A stretch of DNA of 64,000 bases from Elephas maximus indicus (lineage: Eukaryota; Chordata; Mammalia; Proboscidea; Elephantidae), in NCBI RefSeq assembly GCF_024166365.1, contig NC_064820.1, positions 65,635,501 to 65,699,500 of the forward strand, written 5' to 3'. The notes under the pieces are model-generated. The model was not told the DNA's origin, did not search any database, and worked only from the letters and a program-made list of their open reading frames with translations. Both the position numbers and the translations under genes were made by a program. Of the stretch, positions 48,196 through 59,499 are shown one piece after another. Numbering within the stretch: the stretch's first letter is position 1; each line of letters opens with the position of its first letter.

Positions 48196-48692
48196 GCTGT
48201 TGTTGTTGTTAGGTTCTGTTGAATCAGTTCCGACTCATAGTGACCCTATATACAAGAGAAGGAAACACTGCCTAGTCCTGCACCATCCTCACAGTCATTG
48301 TTATATTTGAGCTCTTCGTTGCAGCCACTGTGCCAATCCACCTTGTTGGGGGTTTTCTTCTTTTTCACTGACTCTCTACTTTACCAAGCATCATGTCTTT
48401 CTCCAGGGACTAATTTCCTCCTGATAACATGTCCAAAGTATGTGAGATGAAGTCTCACCATCCTTGCTTCTAAGGAGCATTCTGGCTGTACTTCTAAGAT
48501 GGATTTGTTCGTTCTTCTGGCATTCCATGGTATATTCAGTATTGTTCACCAACACCATAATTTAAAGACACCAATTCTTCTTCAGTCTTCCTTATCCATC
48601 GTCCTGCTTTCAAATGCATATGAGGCAATTAAAAATACCATGGCTTGGGTCAGGTACACCTTTGTCCTCAAAGTGACATCTTCTGCTGGTGA
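48196..48692 (-). mobile_element. RTE-clade LINE 3' fragment
   Basis: Antisense copy of the same family as 20979-21900, starting at a (TTG)n tail complement and covering the 3' UTR and the last part of the reverse transcriptase frame ('cagtcttccttatccatcgt', 'atgcatatgaggcaattaaa'). About 500 bases, all frames broken. Confidence 0.85.
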
Positions 48693-49599
48693 TCATTAAT
48701 TTTTTGCAACTGCTTGTTTAGTTATGGGTTACCTTAGGCATTTTGCTTCTTCAGTTCCCTACTTTCTATCATTAAAATTTTTCTGTCATTAGAGTCTGTG
48801 ATTCAGGAAAAGAAAAGGGTAAAACTTAAATGCATGAAATTGCATGAAATTTTCTGTTTGATTGCAGGTTGAAATGAGCAGTCAAATTTGTGTTTGTTAT
48901 TGATCCAGTAGATTTTTATAAACCAAAACTGTAAGATTCTCATTGGAAGTTATCTTGAAATATGAAATTATGGCGATAGAGTATAAATTTGCAAAGTTCT
49001 GGGCAGTTCTAACCCTAGAGAATATTCACTGGTAAGTATGTGGGTGGGCCTGCTGGGCTGGGAAAGAATCTAGGATAACGATAAGATTCATAACCCACTA
49101 GTCCAGGTCCAAATGCTTGAGTATGTGGATTACATGTGGGTGGTAAGTTTCTCTGACTTCTCAGTTCTGTTCCAGAAGGGAGCAGATAAGGTCAGGATGG
49201 GAGAAGGCTAGGTTCTGAGTTAGAAATACCAAGTAGAACTTCAGGGCCTCCGAAATAAAGACATGTCCTAAGTAATTAATACACAAACACGATGAAAATA
49301 ATCAGAAGGGAGAAATGAATGTAATTAGTTATAGGACCACATGATAAATTCTGCCTAGATATAACGATATACAAGTGGGTTAAATCACTTCCTATGATGT
49401 TGCCTACACATAAATATCTACATCACATGCAAACAAAAATGAACCAGAAATATTCTTCAAATTTCTTTTCCTTTGGAATAGTGGTTCTGGTTAGTATAGT
49501 GTCTCCTTTCAGGCACTGGAGGATCCTGGGAGAAGTCTAAGTTAGGTGGGTCCCACTGGGCTGCAGTGTGGGTAGCATTAAGTGAGTACCATGAATTTG
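48693..49599. other. Unassigned intergenic sequence
   Basis: No gene or repeat recognised. Confidence 0.4.
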
Positions 49600-49657
49600 G
49601 TAGGTGTCTTAGGCCTGGTTCTCTAGAGAATCAAAATCAGTAAAGCGTGTATATATA

Positions 49658-49831
49658 CCAAAACCAAACCCACTGCCGTCGAGTCGATTCCGACTCGTAG
49701 CGACCCTACAGCGACCCTATAGGACAGAGTAGAACTGCCCCATAGAGTTTCCAAGGAGCACCTGGCGGATTTGAACTGCCAACCTCTTGGTTAGCAGCTG
49801 TAGCACTTAGCCACTATGCCATCAGGGTTTC
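49658..49831 (-). mobile_element. AfroSINE, near consensus, nested in an LTR
   Basis: Antisense copy ('actgccgtcgagtcgattcc') with a 12-base local duplication of 'agcgaccctac/t'. The flanking GCGTGTATATATA is present on the left (49645); on the right it has expanded into a (TG)n(TA)n run. Confidence 0.92.
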
Positions 49832-49834
49832 CTG

Positions 49835-49835
49835 C

Positions 49836-49872
<37 letters not shown>

Positions 49873-49875
49873 CAC
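49835..49875. repeat. (TG)n(TA)n(CA)n microsatellite
   Basis: About 40 bases of TG, TA and CA dinucleotides next to the AfroSINE head. Confidence 0.85.
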
Positions 49876-50400
49876 ACAGACATACATACATAGAAAGAGA
49901 GATTTGTATCAGGAAATGGCTCACACAGTTGTATAGGTTGTAACATCCCAAGTCTGGGAGTCAGGAAAGAGGTTTCTCCTGATTCATGAATCTGCAGGGG
50001 CTGGTGAACCCAAGATCAGCAGGCCAGAGAGCAGGGCTGTTGTTCACAGGCTGTGAAGATCGACCAACCCCAAGATCAGCAGGCAACATGGCAGGTAAGC
50101 TGCTAGCTCAAGTCTCAAGAACCAGTGGTCAGACGAACAGGAGCCAGCCATAGGATCCAGAACTAGCAAAAGCCCTCAAACCTTACCAGAATGTCCGCCC
50201 ACACTCCCAAGGAAACTCACCTTGGGCCACACACCCAAGGAAACTCCTCTTCAATTGATTGGCTAGTCACAGCAGATCCCATTACGAGGGTGATCATTTA
50301 TCAAATCTCAAAAGGGCAATGATCACAACATTATATGACTGCCAAAACACTCAGAATTATGGCCCAGCCAAGTGGACACACAATCAACCATCACAGTGGG

Positions 50401-53080
50401 GAAGTGCTGTGAAGCTATACCGTCTATGCAACTCCTAAGGTATCCTGTTGCCAATCCTCCTCAAAATCATTGTCTGCTCAGGGATATTCTTCTTTATATC
50501 AATGGGGATAGGAAGTAAAATTATCCAAAACTCAGTCTTGGATTCTTTTATCATTTCTTCTCATTTTAAACATTTCAAAATCTACACAAAGCAAAATGTA
50601 TAACCTGAAACATCATTTTAATCTGAAACTAAGCCGTGCCTCCCACCTCAAGCTCCTTGGGTTGACTGTGGGGTCCTTTAAGAGTGGAAGGGTCTAGGTT
50701 AGATGAGGGAATGGGTAATGAGGGATAAGACTCGGGAAACAGATGTTGATACATCTTTTTTCATCTTCCTCTTCCTTCCTTTCTTCCTTCTTTCTACTCT
50801 CTCTCCTTTTCTTTCATAATGGTAATTTCTTCCTTCATTCCTTCCTCCTTCTCCTCCACTAATATTCTTGAGTGGCAGCTCTGTCTTTCTAAAGACCAGG
50901 TCTGAGAACAGAGGAGACTTGTGGCAAGGAAGAAGACTAAAACTTTTCTTGTGACTGAAAAAAGATTGACAATGAAAATGCCAAAATTTGGTGATTATAT
51001 TGATAACTAAACAGGATTATTAGTACCATAGAGAAGCTTCATTTATTTTTCAGGAAAGATAATTGTTTGATTTTGATGTATTACCACAGTTCAATAAGAA
51101 CATCTGGTTAACAGCAGTTATGCTTTCTGAAGGGTTCAACCATTGCTACCACCATGTATGCCCTCACTTTCCTTAGTACCATAAGGTTTATCTGGATCTC
51201 AGAATATCTATAATCTTGCAAGATTCCAATTCCCTTCAACCTGATATTTGTCTTTCATTTATGTCATAATTAGTATTCAGATTTTAGCCCAAGAGCACAG
51301 TGGATTCATAAGGCTGTTCTGTGATTTTCAACTTTGCTTCATGGTACAAGCTCTGTTTAGCTGACAATATGTGTGCAACTCTCTTGTTTCCTGTTTTTAA
51401 GGGATGAACTGAATTTATTTGAAAGGGTGGAATATTTTAAATTACAATTCAGCAGTTTTACTAAGGAAGGCTATAAAACACAATGAGCAAGGAGTTTTAC
51501 TTCCTCCTCACAATTGTTACTCCCCTGTTTTGAAATCTTAATATCCTCCAGTCAGTGAGAATAGCTTTAACTTATGCTATAACATTTTGAACAGCAACCA
51601 CCCCATGGTAAGAGCTGTACAGGAGCGTGGGATTTCTGCACACTATAATTCCATTTTTCCAGACACCTTATTAGTACACGGAATGTGTCTGCTTGTGCTT
51701 GATACTGTTCTATCATGCCTTCCCCAGGCACCACATTTTGGATTGGTTAAGGAATACAGTTGCTTAGCCAATCAACTGAAACTCTTCTTCTGCAACCCTA
51801 GCAACACCTGACAGTGGTCATTGACAAATGTTAAGAAAAAACCCCTGATAAATTCAAGCCCTTGAAAAAGGTCTCTGCCAAGGGCAAACAGACTAGTGCT
51901 ACCAATAGTACACTTTGTGTGGTCAGAAGAGTTAGTGGTTTGTGTAAGACCTGCAAAAACAGAGCCTAGGTGTGGATGCCAAGGTTTGTGCCCAGTATCC
52001 TACCCCAAACTGCTGTCTCTTTGGCTAAGCTGACTTTTGTTGGCCAAAGCCAGCGCTGGAGCTGGGGGTTTGGGGTGGGAAGGGGGTCTTCTAGGTCTAG
52101 TGGGTATGGGAGTCTCATCTTTTCCCACATCTACAAAACCCCCATACCCACCAGAATATTTTTGGTAGTTGGAGAGAGGGTCCATGTAAAACTTTGGCCC
52201 CCAGCTCACGTTTCCGTCACTGATGCTAATTTGTTCCTCAGGGCATGGCAAGAGAAATATTTTCTGAGGATAGCTAAATACCTGGCCTTGTCCCCGGTGG
52301 TGGCACCTTTCCAAGCCTTTGGCTTCACATCTTTCACCTCCCAGCCTTGCTCTGAACCCCGTTGGGGTGCAGTTGCCTGTGGGCATACTGGGACACTCCT
52401 CTCAGGATACTGCTAGAACAGTGGCCTAAGTGAACTCTCACCCGACTCTGGGAGGCTTCAATGACTGAGGGATCTGGAGGCAGACTTGCAGAGGCTAGGG
52501 TGGGGCAAGGAATGGAGAATAAGAAAAAGGATCTGCCAAAAACATGCACAGACAATTCATAGGCAAACACATGTTCACACAAAGACATAATAGCTGTGTG
52601 TATACGATACCCTCATGGAGTCCCCTTATATGATCATTCCAGTTAGTCTAGCCACCTTGAAGGCATATTTCAAACCCTGTTTGAGTAATCCATTGTGTAA
52701 TGCTTAGCTGTTAATGAAGCCGAAAATACCTAAATCATCCAACAAGTAACCTGAATTATTTTTTTTTTATGGTTACCACTGCTTTCATGACAAAGAAGGA
52801 CCTGGGGATATACACAGGTGTTGGCACACGCAGATCTAATGCATACATAGTTACACATAGATAAGCCAAGCCAAGAGGAACAAAGATGGGAGAAGGGGGA
52901 AAAGAAAAAAAAGGAGTCTTCAGATAGAGTTCATGAATTGAAGAGTATGAACCCAAGTTAATCTTGTGAAATTAGTGAAGTTTATACAGCCTGGCCCTTC
53001 AATGCCCATTTCCCTAGCATCAACCTCCAGAGCCCATCCTGAATTTAATTTTCTACAGGGTTGTGACAATTAGTTCTTAG
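50401..53080. other. Unassigned, with polypyrimidine tract
   Basis: 50755-50860 is C/T-rich. Around 51970-52420 both strands hold overlapping open frames of about 130-148 codons; the two-strand openness suggests composition, not a gene. No domain recognised. Confidence 0.4.
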
Positions 53081-53093
53081 CTAATCCCTTGGA

Positions 53094-53316
53094 GGAGTCC
53101 CTGGTTGGTGTAAATGGTTAACACACTTAACTGCTAACCAAAATGTTGGAGGTTCTACCCAGTGTTTCTGGACTCCACCTACACTCTGGTGTCCACCCAG
53201 TGGCACCTCAGAAGAGAAGCCTGGTGATCTGCTTCTGAAAAGTCAGCCATTGACAACCCTATGGAGTACAGTTCTACTCTGACATGTATCAAAATCAACC
53301 TGATGGCAACTCGTTT
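53094..53316 (+). mobile_element. AfroSINE, 'gagcacagttctac' subfamily, with insertion
   Basis: Sense copy with an extra stretch at about 53163-53193 in the middle. Perfect 12-base TSD TAATCCCTTGGA at 53082 and 53317. Its right TSD was used again by the next element. Confidence 0.9.
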
Positions 53317-53328
53317 TAATCCCTTGGA

Positions 53329-53563
53329 ATGGGGGAATTCGTGGTTCAGTGGTAGAATTCTCGCTTTCCATGCAGGTCTGGCCAATGTACCTCATGCACA
53401 GCCACGATCCCTCAGTCAATGGGGCTACGATGCTGAACAGGTTTCAGCAGAGCTAAACTTGTCCAGACTATGAGGGACTAGGAATAAAGGCCTGGCAATC
53501 TATCCCCAAAAATCAGCCAGTGAAAACTCTATGGATTACAATGAACCAGTGGCTGCTAACAAC
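53329..53563 (+). mobile_element. tRNA-Gly-type SINE
   Basis: The head 'gtggttcagtggtagaattc' is tRNA-Gly-like (A box). The B-box region is deleted: 'catgcaggtctggccaatg' lacks the 'ggttcga' block, so the copy cannot be a functional Pol III unit. The body ('tgctgaacaggtttcagcag', 'aaaatcagccagtgaaaact') is shared with the copy at 24183. Perfect TSD AATCCCTTGG at 53319 and 53564. Confidence 0.85.
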
Positions 53564-53767
53564 AATCCCTTGGGAGTATAACTGATAATGACTTCAAGTC
53601 TTAGCCCCCTGAGGGGACGCTGGTATTTTTCAAAGGGAGCTCATTGAGGCACAAAAGAACAACATTTCTAACGGTCAAATTGTAAAGTGTGTGTGTATTG
53701 CGGGGGTTGGGGTGGGGAGGTTCTTTTGTCTGGAGACCTGGCCTTGTTCAAACACACTTTTAGGTAA

Positions 53768-53942
53768 AGGCCTCCTTTGGGTATTCCTAAGGCCAGTATT
53801 ACAGGCAAGAAAACATAGCTGCGGATAGGGGTGGGGCCGAGGTGGGGTGGGGTGAGGCCTCCTCTGTGTTTCCTAAGGCCAGCATTACAGGCAAGAAAAA
53901 GTAATTAGTGTGGGTGAGGGCTGAGTGGGGAAGGATTGGGGG
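53768..53942. repeat. Imperfect 87-base tandem duplication
   Basis: 'aggcctcctttgggtattcc' at 53768 and 'aggcctcctctgtgtttcct' at 53855 begin two units; both contain 'aggccag(t/c)attacaggcaa'. G-rich (GGGGT) linkers separate them. Confidence 0.75.
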
Positions 53943-53965
53943 GCTACAGTGAGGAGCAAGTGGGT

Positions 53966-56877
53966 AATCTACTGTGGGTTGGATGCCTAACAGGAGGGTA
54001 AATCCTTAGATGGAGTGGGAGAGGCCAGCAGGCTGAGCTTCCACAAACTATGAGTTGGTTTTATAATCTTACATATTTATCCTTCAGAGAACTTGGAAAC
54101 TTTCTGGTGATATGAGATGTGGAAAATTATAAAACAGTACATTATATAATGTGTTAAAATTCCAAGCCATATATTGGTTCTAAGTTCAAAGTCTGAAAAA
54201 AATGAAGCCATTCTGAGGAGATATAAAATTGTGAACATTTGCCTATTAAGATGACAAGTAAATGATTTTCTTCCCCCAGATTTCCGGAATTTCAGTTATT
54301 ACTGGTCAAGTTTTCTGTGTATATGCGTAACCATCAGCCATTCCCCATGGAACAAAAAAGACGCAGCAGCAAATGCTTATTTAAGAAAGTTTTATCTGTG
54401 AGAGAAAAAAAAAATTGAAAATATATATAGCATGGTTCCGTGTGACCCAAGTTTTCACTGTGTCAGGAAGAGATCTATAAAATACCTGAAACGTTGCGAG
54501 GGTGCCTAGAAGAAAAAGGTAAGGTTCTCACTTAGAGCCAATGGTTCGTGCTCAACAATTTGAACTTCACTCAGGGATAAACCAGAGCCCACACCTTGAA
54601 GGGGGCATGTTTATCTTTAGTGTAGCAGTTTGGAGGTGGAGGTATTTCTGGCAGAGAACAATGCCTGGCACACTGTAGACACAAAATAAATATTTGCTGA
54701 TGACACAGAAGCACTGCGTCCACATCAATGTTCTCTCAATTCACAAATACTACCAAAGGAGGAAAACTCTAGAACCCTAATAAACCGGATATTGTCCCCC
54801 CTCTCAGTCTCTAAGAGATCATTGTTTCCTACTTCCATGGTGACTAGTAGACTTGAAATTGCCAAAACTTGAGAGACACTTGAGATGAAAGTCGGGGGTA
54901 AAAAAAAAGTTAACAAAAGAAAAATGTTACAGGCAGCATGTATGACAGTGTGGTAAAGTTTTTGACATTTGTTTGGGAAGATTTTCTTCTTATTTCTTTG
55001 CTTGGAATAATGCAATGATTTCCAGAAATGTAGCAGTAATAACTTCACACCGCACTGCTGAATGTTTATCTAGCAGATTTTCTGGAAAGGACAGAAAAAG
55101 GAAAGGAAAGGAAGACCCACGGGCCTTGGCAGCAATCAAGTAAGTAAATGTAAGCTGTTAGACTTGCTCACCTGGCACGCTTTGATGTTAACCACAATGA
55201 AGGAGCCAGTCTGACATCTCCTCCCTTCCTCACATGAAGCGAACAAATATTTATTGAGCACCTACTATTTTCCAGGTAATCTGTTCTACACACAACTATA
55301 TGAAAAATGACAACTCTGATAAGGGCTCCTAGGAGAAGTACATGTGACTCCTAGGGTAACTGGCAGAAACGACCAGGTCAGGGCTGCCAGGTTTTCCTAA
55401 GGAAGTGTGATTGAGCTGAGTAGGAGTAAACCAGGCAGTAGGGTCTGCATTCCAGGCAGTGGGAACTCCTGCCCAATGCCCTCCTGAGGAAGTGAACCTG
55501 GAGTAGTTAAGGAACTGAAAACGCCCGAGCAGCCTGTGTTGGCAGAGCCCCAAGGAGTGAAGAGAACGAGCATGGGGCAAGGCAAGTGGGAGTGGTGGGC
55601 TGGGGTGGGGGGGAGGAGGGTTCAGCTCATTTGTCATACAGGTGTTAAGGGTTTTGTCTCTATACCTCCTTACTCCAGGGAGACCTCAACAGCAGTCCTG
55701 TTCTTGAGATCTGGGAATGGTGGCTTTTGGTTCATCTGCAATCTGTCGTACTACTGCCAGATGTGAACCATGAATTTAAAAAATACATATAGTTTTATGA
55801 AAGATTTTAAAACTAAATCATATTCAAAATATGTTATTTTATGTATGATGATTCAGTAGGTACCCCAGAGTCTTCATCAAGATTTCAATGATCTGCATAT
55901 ATTAACCCCTCATGGGCCAGAGTTTGGCCATCTAATAACCTTATCTGGCCCTAGCTAAGATCCAGGACGTCTGCGAGAAGCCAAAAGAGATAAAACAAAG
56001 ACTATGAATGTTTTAACCAGAAGGGAGGCTGATTAGGTCCTCATTAAGAACTTGGCTGATTTGTAATTTATCTGTAATTCTAACCCAAGGTTCTTTGGGT
56101 TCCAAGGCCACTGCAGATGGCAAGCAATAGTTCAGGAAAGGAGAAGAAATGCCCTGAATTAAAAGTAACAGGCGACAGCACAACCACAGAGACAAAAAAA
56201 GGAAGAAAAAGAACATAAAAATTAACAAAAAACAAAAGAAAGAGAAGGGAAAGGTAAAAAGAAAAGAGGAAGAGAAGAAAGAAGAAAATAAGCTACCAAG
56301 GCTTTTAGTTATGGACAGCCTGCATGCATTAGTAGATCTTAAGGCTATCACTGTATTTATCATGAGCCCAAGTCATCAAAAGATCATTTCTTATAATCTG
56401 CTTAAGAAGTCAAGGAAGTATGTCATATTTTAGATTTCTAACCCATGGAGTTAATTTTTTTTTTTTTAAGCTTTGGTACTTAACAGTAGATCCTCAGCTA
56501 TTTAGGGAAATTACCTGTTCAGATGGCTCTTCCAAAGTTCTGCATAGCCATGGTTTTATTACAGTGTGATTTTTGTGGAAGAGTTAGTTAATACAGATTT
56601 CAGGTTGAAAAAATGTCCGATAAACCAGCTTTTCCTGAAACTGCTTCATTTTCACAAGTTATCTAATTCTGGGTTTGAAAAAAATCATTGAAAGTGACAT
56701 TTTTCATATCTGAATTGTCATCATACTATTCTTGGTGGGAAGTGAGTTCCTGAATATTTAAAAACACTATAAGTGATAAAATGCCCTTAACAACTCCATT
56801 TTAAAGTTTTGTTTTCATATTCTTAACTTTAATTTTCATGCTTGTCTCTTAAATGCAAAGTCTTTTATCTAGACATA
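53966..56877. other. Unassigned, with small ancient-repeat ends
   Basis: L2/MIR-like 3' ends are seen at 54655-54710 ('aataaatatttgctgatga') and 55235-55295 ('tattgagcacctactatttt'). 56190-56290 is A/G-rich. No gene recognised. Confidence 0.4.
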
Positions 56878-56888
56878 AACCAACCAAA

Positions 56889-57021
56889 ACCCGTTGCCAT
56901 TGAGTTGATTTTGACTCACAGCGACCCTATAGGACACAGTAGAACTGTCCCATAGGGTTTCCAAGGAGCAGCTGGTGGATTCCAACTGCCAACATTTTGG
57001 TTAACAGCTGAGCTCTTACCG
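56889..57021 (-). mobile_element. AfroSINE
   Basis: Antisense copy ('accaaaacccgttgccattg' to 'ttaacagctgagctctta'). TSD TCTAGACATAA / TCTGGACATAA at 56878 and 57022. The outer head is missing. Confidence 0.9.
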
Positions 57022-57032
57022 TCTGGACATAA

Positions 57033-58140
57033 GACGCTCACTAAAGTTACCTGGTTGTCCGAATTTTACACCTTTACTTCATCTAGATGGGAACAAGAAT
57101 GAATGAGGTGTTGTTAGATCATTTTGGAAAATGCACATACTATCTGTTTATGAAACTATTTTTGGGATGACCTTGTTTTCTGTAAATATACCCTTCATAT
57201 ATGTCAGCACCTTCTGTCTCCCTACAGAATATGTTCACACTGCGGCACCCTAATACATGTGTTCTTCTTATACTGGCTCACAGATCAGAGATATCTTCAA
57301 AAGAGTGAACTGAGAGATTAGTGCAATTTTGAGGAAATCATCAATTTTCTAAACTATGATTTTTCTACAGTACCATTCTTCCAGTGTTTAAAAGTGGGAG
57401 TTTTTCCCCCCAGTTGACATGGGTACATAAATATTGAATATGTTCACGTTATCCAATTAAATAGTATTCTCGCATCTATCCTGTGACGATCTTAACAAAA
57501 TACTTAGTAAAAAGTTAGTTATTAAAAAGGGGAAAGACTAAAAGCTATAATTAAATGTGGCATTTCCTATTCCTTTTGGCTATAATTAGGTTCTAATCCT
57601 GTTTTGAAGTCAGCTGAACTTTCTAGTTCCGAGTCTGTGTCTATCTGATGAGACCTTCACTGTATGCATACTGGGCAGGGAAGAATGGTAGAAAGACAAT
57701 AGTCTGGTCAGTTTTTACAACACCAAAATTGTACCCAAAGACTACATTTATGCTAAAATATTTGTGCTAAAAATTGTCAAAGTAGATTATTTAAAGAAAG
57801 CAAACATCCCTTACCTTTTGAGGATGGGATTGTTGCTCAAATTATAAAATTTGAATTGAAAATATATTTGTAGGCAAACTGTCAGCCTTATTTTTTTGTG
57901 TATGTTCAGATGTAACGGTTTATTGTTCAAAATTTCACACTGGAACATCAAAGACCTCCAAGTTTGCAGAATATACTGCTCGTAGACGTAGGATGGAAAA
58001 GATTGGTTGGTTGATCAGTGGTCGAATATACTTTCTTAAAATCACAGCAAATTCTAGAAGAGTAAGTCTTAGGGGATCAGAAGGTCAGTGTGGGTGAGTG
58101 ACAGTGTGGCATGGAATATGATCTCTCCTAATTTTGCCTA
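57033..58140. other. Unassigned intergenic sequence
   Basis: No gene or repeat recognised. Confidence 0.4.
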
Positions 58141-58144
58141 ATCT

Positions 58145-58305
58145 AAAGAATTACCCAGGGCACATGTCTAAAAGACAGATTCCAAGCCCCACCCCAGCCC
58201 TGCTGAATCAGAATCTCCCAGGCAGAGGGAAGGGAAATCTATATTTTTAACAAGTGCTCAGAGCAATTCTTATGATCTGGCAAGCCTGGGAAATACTGGG
58301 TAATG
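58145..58305 (+). mobile_element. MER5-like (hAT-Charlie) remnant
   Basis: 'ccaagccccaccccagccct' and 'tgctgaatcagaatctccca' then 'tttttaacaagtgctcaga' are MER5-type phrases. It is a useful local reference for the interior of the MITEs at 1098, 36928 and 60733. Confidence 0.7.
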
Positions 58306-58311
58306 GAAAAA

Positions 58312-58490
58312 GTTCTGGCTTTGGAGTCAAACTGAATTTGAATCCATACTTGGCCAATTAGGAGCTGAATAACTTTTGGCACATTTCTCTGAGCCTCAGT
58401 TTCTTAATTTCTTTCTTGTAGAGTGGAGCTGGAGAGATCAAATGAGTTACTGTTTGTATAGGACCCAGCACTAGGTCTATACTCATTCTC
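58312..58490 (+). mobile_element. MIR, most of the element
   Basis: 'ttctggctttggagtcaaac' to 'ctctgagcctcagtttctta' and 'caaatgagttactgtttgta'. Confidence 0.8.
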
Positions 58491-59273
58491 TAAAAAATAT
58501 TCATAGTAAAACATTAGTGGCTTGATTCTCTGGGATGCAGCAAAGTTGAAATGGACTAAAAATTTCCCTTCTTCAAAGATGGAGCAATTGTTTTAAATTG
58601 ATCAATTCTGTGCCCATCCCTTCTTTTGCCCAAGAATCTATCGATTTGGTGGAAATGAGTGCAGAGGAAGATTGTTGGCACTCTTCCCTGCAACTCAACA
58701 TTTTGCCCTGATCAAGTGTCATCTCTAATACTACCTTCTTCACCTTTTCTAGCCACATGGTGTGGAATTCCTTTATTCCACTGGAGGAGAGAATGACTGA
58801 ATCAAAGGCTACTTTGCTATTACAGGTTTTTTTTCCCCCCACTAAACTAATTATACTTCAGAAAACATAATTGGCTTTGGTTATAATATAAAAAATGAAG
58901 AAAAGCATGGAAATGAGCCTATCTTTGTGTCCATCTTCAAATGACTTGGGATTCTTTAGATCAAATTCAATTCTTATATATTGGAATCTTCCTACTAATG
59001 GAATTTTTTTTTCTTAATTAGCGGAGAAGGCAAGCACTAATGATGAGAAAATGTCATTTTCTCTTTCTGCAGGCCTCTTCCTAAGCATTGGGACTGTGTC
59101 AAGTTCTTAAAACCAAGGGGTGGTTTTCAAACTTTAGTGGAGAGAAGGCTCATATGGGGAGCTTGCTACGTATGTCAATTTCTGATTCTCAACGCCAAAA
59201 TTGTGCGCATTATGCTCTGGGGTACTCTGAGGGTCTCCCTCTGAAAACAACTGCTCCAGGAACCTGATAAACC
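58491..59273. other. Unassigned intergenic sequence
   Basis: About 59115-59255 faintly resembles a MER5-type element. No gene. Confidence 0.4.
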
Positions 59274-59282
59274 TCTACTGAA

Positions 59283-59490
59283 TTTGGAGTTTCTGGGTGA
59301 TGCAAGCACGGTTAACACGCCTGGCTGCTAACCAAAAGGTTGCAGGGTTGAGTCTACCCAAAGGCACTTTGGAAGAAAGACCTGGCAATCTACTTTTGAA
59401 AAATCAGCCACTGCAAATCCATGGAGCACAGTGTTACTCTGACACACATGGGGTTGCCATGAGTCAGAGTCAACTTGATAGCAATCGATT
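59283..59490 (+). mobile_element. AfroSINE, 'gagcacagttctac' subfamily
   Basis: Sense copy with 'cttttgaaaaatcagccact' body. Perfect TSD TCTACTGAA at 59274 and 59491. It is the AfroSINE closest to the ZSWIM6 promoter. Confidence 0.9.
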
Positions 59491-59499
59491 TCTACTGAA

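Larger units (their letters stand above)
49605..50395 (-). mobile_element. Solo LTR, family A, reverse copy with AfroSINE inside
   Basis: Starts TGTCTTAGG and ends CCATCACA, the reverse of the copy at 11477. Five-base flanks GTAGG / GTGGG agree at four positions. It carries the AfroSINE at 49658-49831 and a TG/TA microsatellite. Confidence 0.75.

Noticed and set aside
51970..52416. A 148-codon frame with a 128-codon frame on the opposite strand
   Set aside because: Openness on both strands suggests composition. No recognisable domain, splice structure or CpG promoter nearby.
53338..53400. Possible tRNA-Gly gene
   Set aside because: Only the A-box half is intact. The B box and acceptor pairing are lost and the sequence continues into a SINE body with TSDs.
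57900..58060. Possible conserved noncoding element or exon
   Set aside because: Looks like unique sequence, but I cannot judge conservation from one genome and see no splice or coding signal.
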